A DNA stretch of 64,000 bases, from the NCBI GenBank assembly GCA_947652605.1, contig OX393578.1, positions 59,527,415 through 59,591,414 on the forward strand, read 5' to 3'. Of the stretch, positions 59,586 to 64,000 are shown one piece after another. A model generated the notes under the pieces. The model was given only the letters and a program-made list of their open reading frames with translations. It had not been told where the DNA came from and did not search any database. This DNA is from Elmis aenea. Taxonomy: Eukaryota > Arthropoda > Insecta > Coleoptera > Elmidae. A program made the position numbers and the translations under genes. How positions within the stretch are numbered: the first letter of the stretch is position 1; every line of letters begins with the position of its first letter.

Positions 59586-60660
59586 CTATCAACAAAGAAA
59601 TATCAAGTTTAAAAGACATTTTGCAGTTTTGCATAAGAAGAAATCAGTTTAAGATGGTTATGTAAATAAAATGTTATACTCTTGTTGGAATTTAAAACAC
59701 AACGTCGATTTCTGTACTAGATTTTAGTAAGTATCTCAAAACACGATTTTACAGGAACCAGCCTACTAAATTATAAGAGAGTGGTTTTGTTATAAACAAG
59801 AAAAAGGCATTTTTTAGTCTTTCTATAAACATTTACAGAACTTTTTATAAATCCAATAATAGTAATAACACACATAAAATATATCATCAGGTTTGTACGA
59901 GTGTGGTCGGCCATTAAATTCAACAGAACTTATGCTGTTGTCTTTAATAAATACCGAAGCAGTAAAAAAAACTACTGAATGTAAATGTTACAAAGACAAT
60001 TAAATTCTACCCAGAATCTCACCGAAGAGCATCTGTCTCAAAATTATAAAAGAGTTATCCTAGGAATAACGCATTGAAACCTGTTTCATTGTAATGTATT
60101 TGTATGTATGACATATGTTTTGCGTAGTGATGTATACGCGAAGAGATATATACGTAACTGTTAGTAAAACTACAGTACATGCTTTCAAGTTTCAGGATCA
60201 TACATCACACATCTGTGCAAAGGTTTAAAGATGAGTTGACTGTTTTCGTTAGAGCTTCTAGAAGTGTTTGCATAAGTTTTTTTGCCTTACGAGTACACAG
60301 TAAGGCCAGTATGGAAAGACATCAAGTATTTGTCAAGCCAACTACTAAAGTAACTTTTAGAAGCAAAATATTACAGTCCATCCGAAATATCCGCCAAAGA
60401 GACAATTACTGCTATATTTTTTTCTTCCATGAAGGCATTAACTGAAATAACTACTACTAATCAGTTTGCAAAGAATTAGTGACAAAAGTCTAAAAACTCA
60501 GTAACTGTGACTTTTAGATTAAGTTAGTTATAATTTATTTTGCTGATGATTTGTAGCTGTATAACCAAAGTTTCCGGATTAATCTGGGAAGTCTACAAAC
60601 TCCATGTAAAATAATTAGCTTAAATTTTAAAATACATTCAACATAAAATTGGTTTGTTTG
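59586..60660. other. No recognised feature
   Basis: The frame at 60179-60445 has no domain; the rest is AT-rich. Confidence 0.45.
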
Positions 60661-60790
60661 CAGGGCCGGTGCAAGAGCATCTGACGCCCCTAGGCCCTAG
60701 GCACCCCTATTTTTAAAAATTGCACAGGTTTCTTTCAAATTGCACCCTGTTGTTTAAATTACAACATTTAAACTGATAAACTTAAATTTT
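60661..60790 (+). repeat. hAT terminus, solo
   Basis: CAGGGCCGGTGCAAGAGCAT followed by CCCCTAGGCCCTAGGCACCCC resembles hAT ends of the CAGGGCCGG type, like the element at 56500. No partner end is seen downstream. Confidence 0.5.
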
Positions 60791-61399
60791 AAGATTTAAG
60801 AACACTGATTTATCGGTCAAAAGTCACATCTTCATAATGACTTTTTACTCTTTCAATAATTGTAATAAGCTCCAAAGCATTATTCCTTAAAATAGAACAG
60901 GTATAGGGCTTGAAGCTTCTACTGAGATACACTGTATAGTTTTAGCTTAAAAATTAAAGCTTTCGGATTTACATTTTTATGCACATCAGCATAAGAACTC
61001 GTTCATTAAATAAGAGAATTAAGCGTTATTTTAAGAAATTAACTTCATTAAAATAAATTATTCGTCTGCGTCATTATGCTAGTTATGCACCATTTAATAA
61101 CTTTAATGCGTTGGTTTACTAACAATTATACTTCGTGTCCGTCATGAACTATACTGGCTGTAACAGAATACTTTGCGTTATTAAATAATTATAAAGATTT
61201 ACGTGTATTTTACATTTTAATTTGTTGAGTTGTTAACCTCTGCAACCCAGAATGTATTAGATGTGTCTCAACATATTAAACTAAATTATAGGTAATCATT
61301 AACAATTTGCTACGAATAGGTGTAATTATGTTACACATAGCAAAGGATTATAAGGATAGAAATAAGAATAAATGGAAACCGACTGGAACATATCTAAGT
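60791..61399. other. No recognised feature
   Basis: AT-rich spacer. Confidence 0.5.
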
Positions 61400-62010
61400 G
61401 TAAGCTGGTTATTAAACGAATTAATGAATATATGGAACATAGAGTCGAGGCAATTGTGAAGAAATATCTGCAGTGGGTCTAAGGATTAACTAAAAGGGAA
61501 GAAATAAAAGAGGAAGTAGAAATGGAACCCACAACAGCAAAAATCGAGGTGCAGCAATTTAAATGGTTCGCACATTCGGCCAAAATGAATGAGAAAAGAC
61601 AAGATGGGAAGCAAAATCGCAGGGGAAAAAATTGTCGAATACCTGAGAAAACAGGAAACAGCGGCAGAAACTTTGGAAGATGGGAACATTGAATGAAAAA
61701 AAGGGGTCACGTGTTTTTTTGCCGCTCGCGCGGAGACTGCTTTAGGGGGGTTGACCCCCTCTTCAGTCGTTAGAGGTACAAGGATAATAGGTAGGGATGT
61801 GGATAGTCAAGGATGGATAAGGATAGGTGGAAGTACTGCCACAACATTTGCCTTAACCATAGAGGAAACCACCTGAAACCTCTACAATGACAGTCGGCCC
61901 TGGGAATCGAACCCAGGGACCTCCCGATTACAAGTTAGGTTGTTTTACCAACCAGCCACCAACCTCGGTATTGAATGAAAGAGGCTAGCTAGCAAACTGG
62001 CAAAAAGCAG
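61400..62010 (+). pseudogene. LINE ORF tail, interrupted by a SINE
   Basis: Across frames the + strand reads EEIKEEVEMEPTTAKIEVQQ, FKWFAHSAKMNEKRQ, RGKNCRIPEKTGNSG and WKMGTLNE, the WFGHxxRMxExRQ...K.W tail of an insect LINE ORF. It is interrupted at 61698 by the SINE and resumes at 61981 with GGCTAGCTAGCAAACTGGC. It is a different family from the copies at 18988 and 58885. Confidence 0.7.
61699..61969 (-). mobile_element. tRNA-derived SINE with an 11-bp target duplication
   Basis: ATTGAATGAAA stands on both sides (61688-61698 and 61970-61980). From the right end on the minus strand the first 75 bases resemble a tRNA: TGGCTGGTTGG fits the A box, GGTTCGATTCCC the B box, and AACTTGTAATCGG would be an anticodon arm with TGT (Thr-like). 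The pairing of acceptor ends is poor, so this is not a working tRNA gene. A GC-rich body of about 195 bp follows, with a palindromic GGGGGTCAACCCCCC, and it ends in GTGACCCC and T's rather than an A tail. Confidence 0.88.
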
Positions 62011-63235
62011 AGTGGAGCTAGTTTTTACACTAAACAGTCTAAACCTCTAAACACTAAAATTATTTTTGAAAAAAATCTATTTTGTAGAAAGGAGAGCATC
62101 AGAGAACTTATTTTTATAATATTTATGCTCTATCTTTTTCATAAAATTGCAGGGGAGTAATATTAGTCCTTTTGTGAAATCAGACAGCCAAAGAGAAGAG
62201 CTGTGAAGCATATTCCTTGTGTTTTTAATTAATGATTGTCAATTAATTACATCTACAGTAGCTTCGTGTACTTAAATTGGCAATGTCAAAGTCAAGAGAG
62301 CAACCATATTATATTATCACTGCTACAGAGCATTAATTATTATATAATACAATAAAAAGGAATGTGCAAATTAAATATGGTCATGCCAGCCAGTAAAATC
62401 GTTATCTTTGGAGACAGAAAGACACGCAATGACATCAGGATGCAAGTACTGGTTTGTGATATAACGGAATGTTAAGCTTTAAGTAGAAAGAAACCACTTC
62501 TAACTTGCAATCTTGAATGAAAGCTTCAAAATCTGGTTTTTATTTTTAAATTGGTTAAAGGGTTGATTAAGTTTTAAAGTTATTGGATGAGACCATGGTT
62601 AGAAAAAAATTTGCTATAAAATTAATAGGTAGCATTTACACTGAACTAAAAACATTTGTGTGAGAGACACTTCTTTTATTTCTGCTGTGATGTTCCCATC
62701 TGCTAAAAAAGCTACTCAAATCACTAAGTAGTTCGTCCGATTTGCATCACTTTGTCGTCCATGCAAAGAACAGTAGGTATTTTTGAAAAGTCTATTTTGA
62801 TTCTTTATTTTTTATTAACAGCTACAAGAAGTTGTGGCTCTTGAGCTGTGTAGCTTGGCTAGTTCTTGCCTAGAATATTAAATAACTAGAATTTAATTAC
62901 GAAAAAATTCAACTTGTTTAGATTGCTGCAAAGAAACCTAATTCATTAATTACAAAATACTTTATGCATTAAAGCAATTGCTTATATTCCATACTTAAGC
63001 AATTTTGAAAATAATCATTAAATATTTAGATAGGTATTTATGTGTGATTGAAGCAATTACAGTTATTGCTTACCTAGTTAGCACAACCTACTTGATCGTA
63101 CGTGCAATGGCAAGTCTTAGCGTGATTAAAATTTAAGTAAAACCATCAAAAATCTACTTAAAGTAATTACATATCAAACTGCAATTAGCAAGTGGGTAAT
63201 TAGTATAGTTTTTATGTAAGTTCCTGTCTCGTAAT
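62011..63235. other. No recognised feature
   Basis: AT-rich spacer. Confidence 0.5.
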
Positions 63236-63430
63236 TTCGTATAATACCGTAGCGGTAAGTAGAATTTGGTCGTCGTTTTGTGAAAAGGCTGAGTTTACAT
63301 AACTTGTGTGGCAGGGCAAGGCTGTAGAACCGCCGAAGAGCCGACTGACAAGACACCGGTAGGCAATGACCGCACTGGGTACGTTGAACCAAAGATTCCA
63401 TTTCACCGGAGCGGCTAACTTAGTTCCGGG
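63236..63430 (-). promoter_or_regulatory. CpG-rich patch, possible promoter or untranslated exon
   Basis: This stretch has more than ten CpG in under 200 bp, unlike its surroundings. On the minus strand CTTGTCAGTCGGCTC at 63352-63338 contains the arthropod initiator TCAGT. It could be a distal fusilli promoter or belong to another gene; the frame 63401-63174 shows no domain. Inference only. Confidence 0.25.
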
Positions 63431-63884
63431 ATGTATGTTTGTTTATTTTGGTTAGGTTTGTAGACTTCTGTTCAATGAAGAGGTAAATCAAACTGTTAAG
63501 AAACAGCAAGAACAAAATCTACACATGAAGTAATCTTGTTAACACTCCTATTAGGTACCGGTAAGTCAGATGAAGGTTACCAAAAATTGAAATTAGTTTT
63601 AAGGTTGTATAGGGCTTGTTCCAATAGCTTTTGGTCACTGTCGGATGAAAATCTCTTTAAAAATAATAATTACGGATAAACATAGGTAAATATTTCTTAT
63701 AACTTATTATTATTTTAATGATTGTCTAGCAAGTCTGGCTAGAGATTTGTCTGAATTTTTATTTAATTTTGGGCGAAGAATTTTGCTAAATATATCCTTG
63801 TTGCTTCCTAATATCCAAACTTTCTAGATATCTATGAAGTTTTTGGCTGGTTTGCCTTCGTTTCACAGTGTCCTCATCATGATC

Positions 63885-64000
63885 TTCTTTTTAATCGAAT
63901 CCTCTTGTACCTTTCGGTCTCGAAAGATGTTTCCCAAACCCCAAACACTCGATTATACTTCTAAATCTTTGTCTATAATTGGCTAACTGTGTCACATCTC
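63885..64000 (-). repeat. LINE 3' end, running off the window
   Basis: The minus strand reads GATGTGACACAGTTAGCCAA, then CGAGACCGAAAGGTACAAGAGGATTCG and AAAAAGAAGATC, the same 3' end as at 59300-59425 (V-T/P-Q-L-A-N, then GACCGAAAGGTACAAGAGGA). Most of this copy lies right of base 64000. Confidence 0.75.

Noticed and set aside
61895..61969. tRNA-Thr gene
   Set aside because: Box A, box B and an anticodon-like TGT are there, but the acceptor arms do not pair well and the target duplication with a non-tRNA body shows that it is the head of a SINE.

Overview
This is AT-rich, intron-rich eukaryotic DNA from an insect. The evidence is two spliced exons of a conserved animal gene plus a dense mix of insect-type transposons (mariner, Tc1-like, piggyBac, hAT, Tigger/pogo, several LINEs, a tRNA-derived SINE). 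I cannot fix the order; a beetle-like genome would fit, but that is a guess. No bacterial-style genes, operons, rRNA or CRISPR arrays are present. Nearly all long open frames are chance frames or decayed transposons. | The host gene is the insect homologue of fusilli/ESRP, the epithelial splicing regulator, on the minus strand. Its first coding exon (43341-43490, 50 codons from ATG) ends in AAG|GTGAG. Its second coding exon (4241-4613, 124 codons plus one base) starts after a pyrimidine tract and CAG. Both junctions are phase 0, so the frame runs straight across. The intron between them is about 38.7 kb, so roughly 60 % of the window is fusilli intron 1. The RRM-coding exons must lie to the left of base 1, so the next intron exceeds 4.2 kb. 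A short 5' leader with a 5-codon upstream ORF lies at 43491-43600, and the upstream flank runs to the right. | Layout: 1-4240, second intron with LINE, Penelope-like and CAGGGTG-type repeat remnants. 4241-4613, exon 2. 4614-43340, intron 1, holding a 912-bp foldback element, LINE fragments, a piggyBac relic nested in a TA-flanked element, three relatives of a Tc1/mariner derivative (one more lies upstream), a family of CAGGGTG-ended elements, a 175-180 bp tandem family and a 26-bp minisatellite of about 38 units. 43341-43600, exon 1 and leader. 43600-46600, CpG-richer upstream flank. 46600-64000, a transposon graveyard with clear nesting: a mariner interrupted by a hAT and by a Tc1-like element; a full hAT (56500-59577) with an 8-bp target duplication, interrupted by a LINE whose 5' half is inverted; a LINE interrupted by a tRNA-derived SINE with an 11-bp perfect target duplication. 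| The host exons act together as one transcription unit. The transposons do not form a pathway; their nesting gives a relative insertion history.
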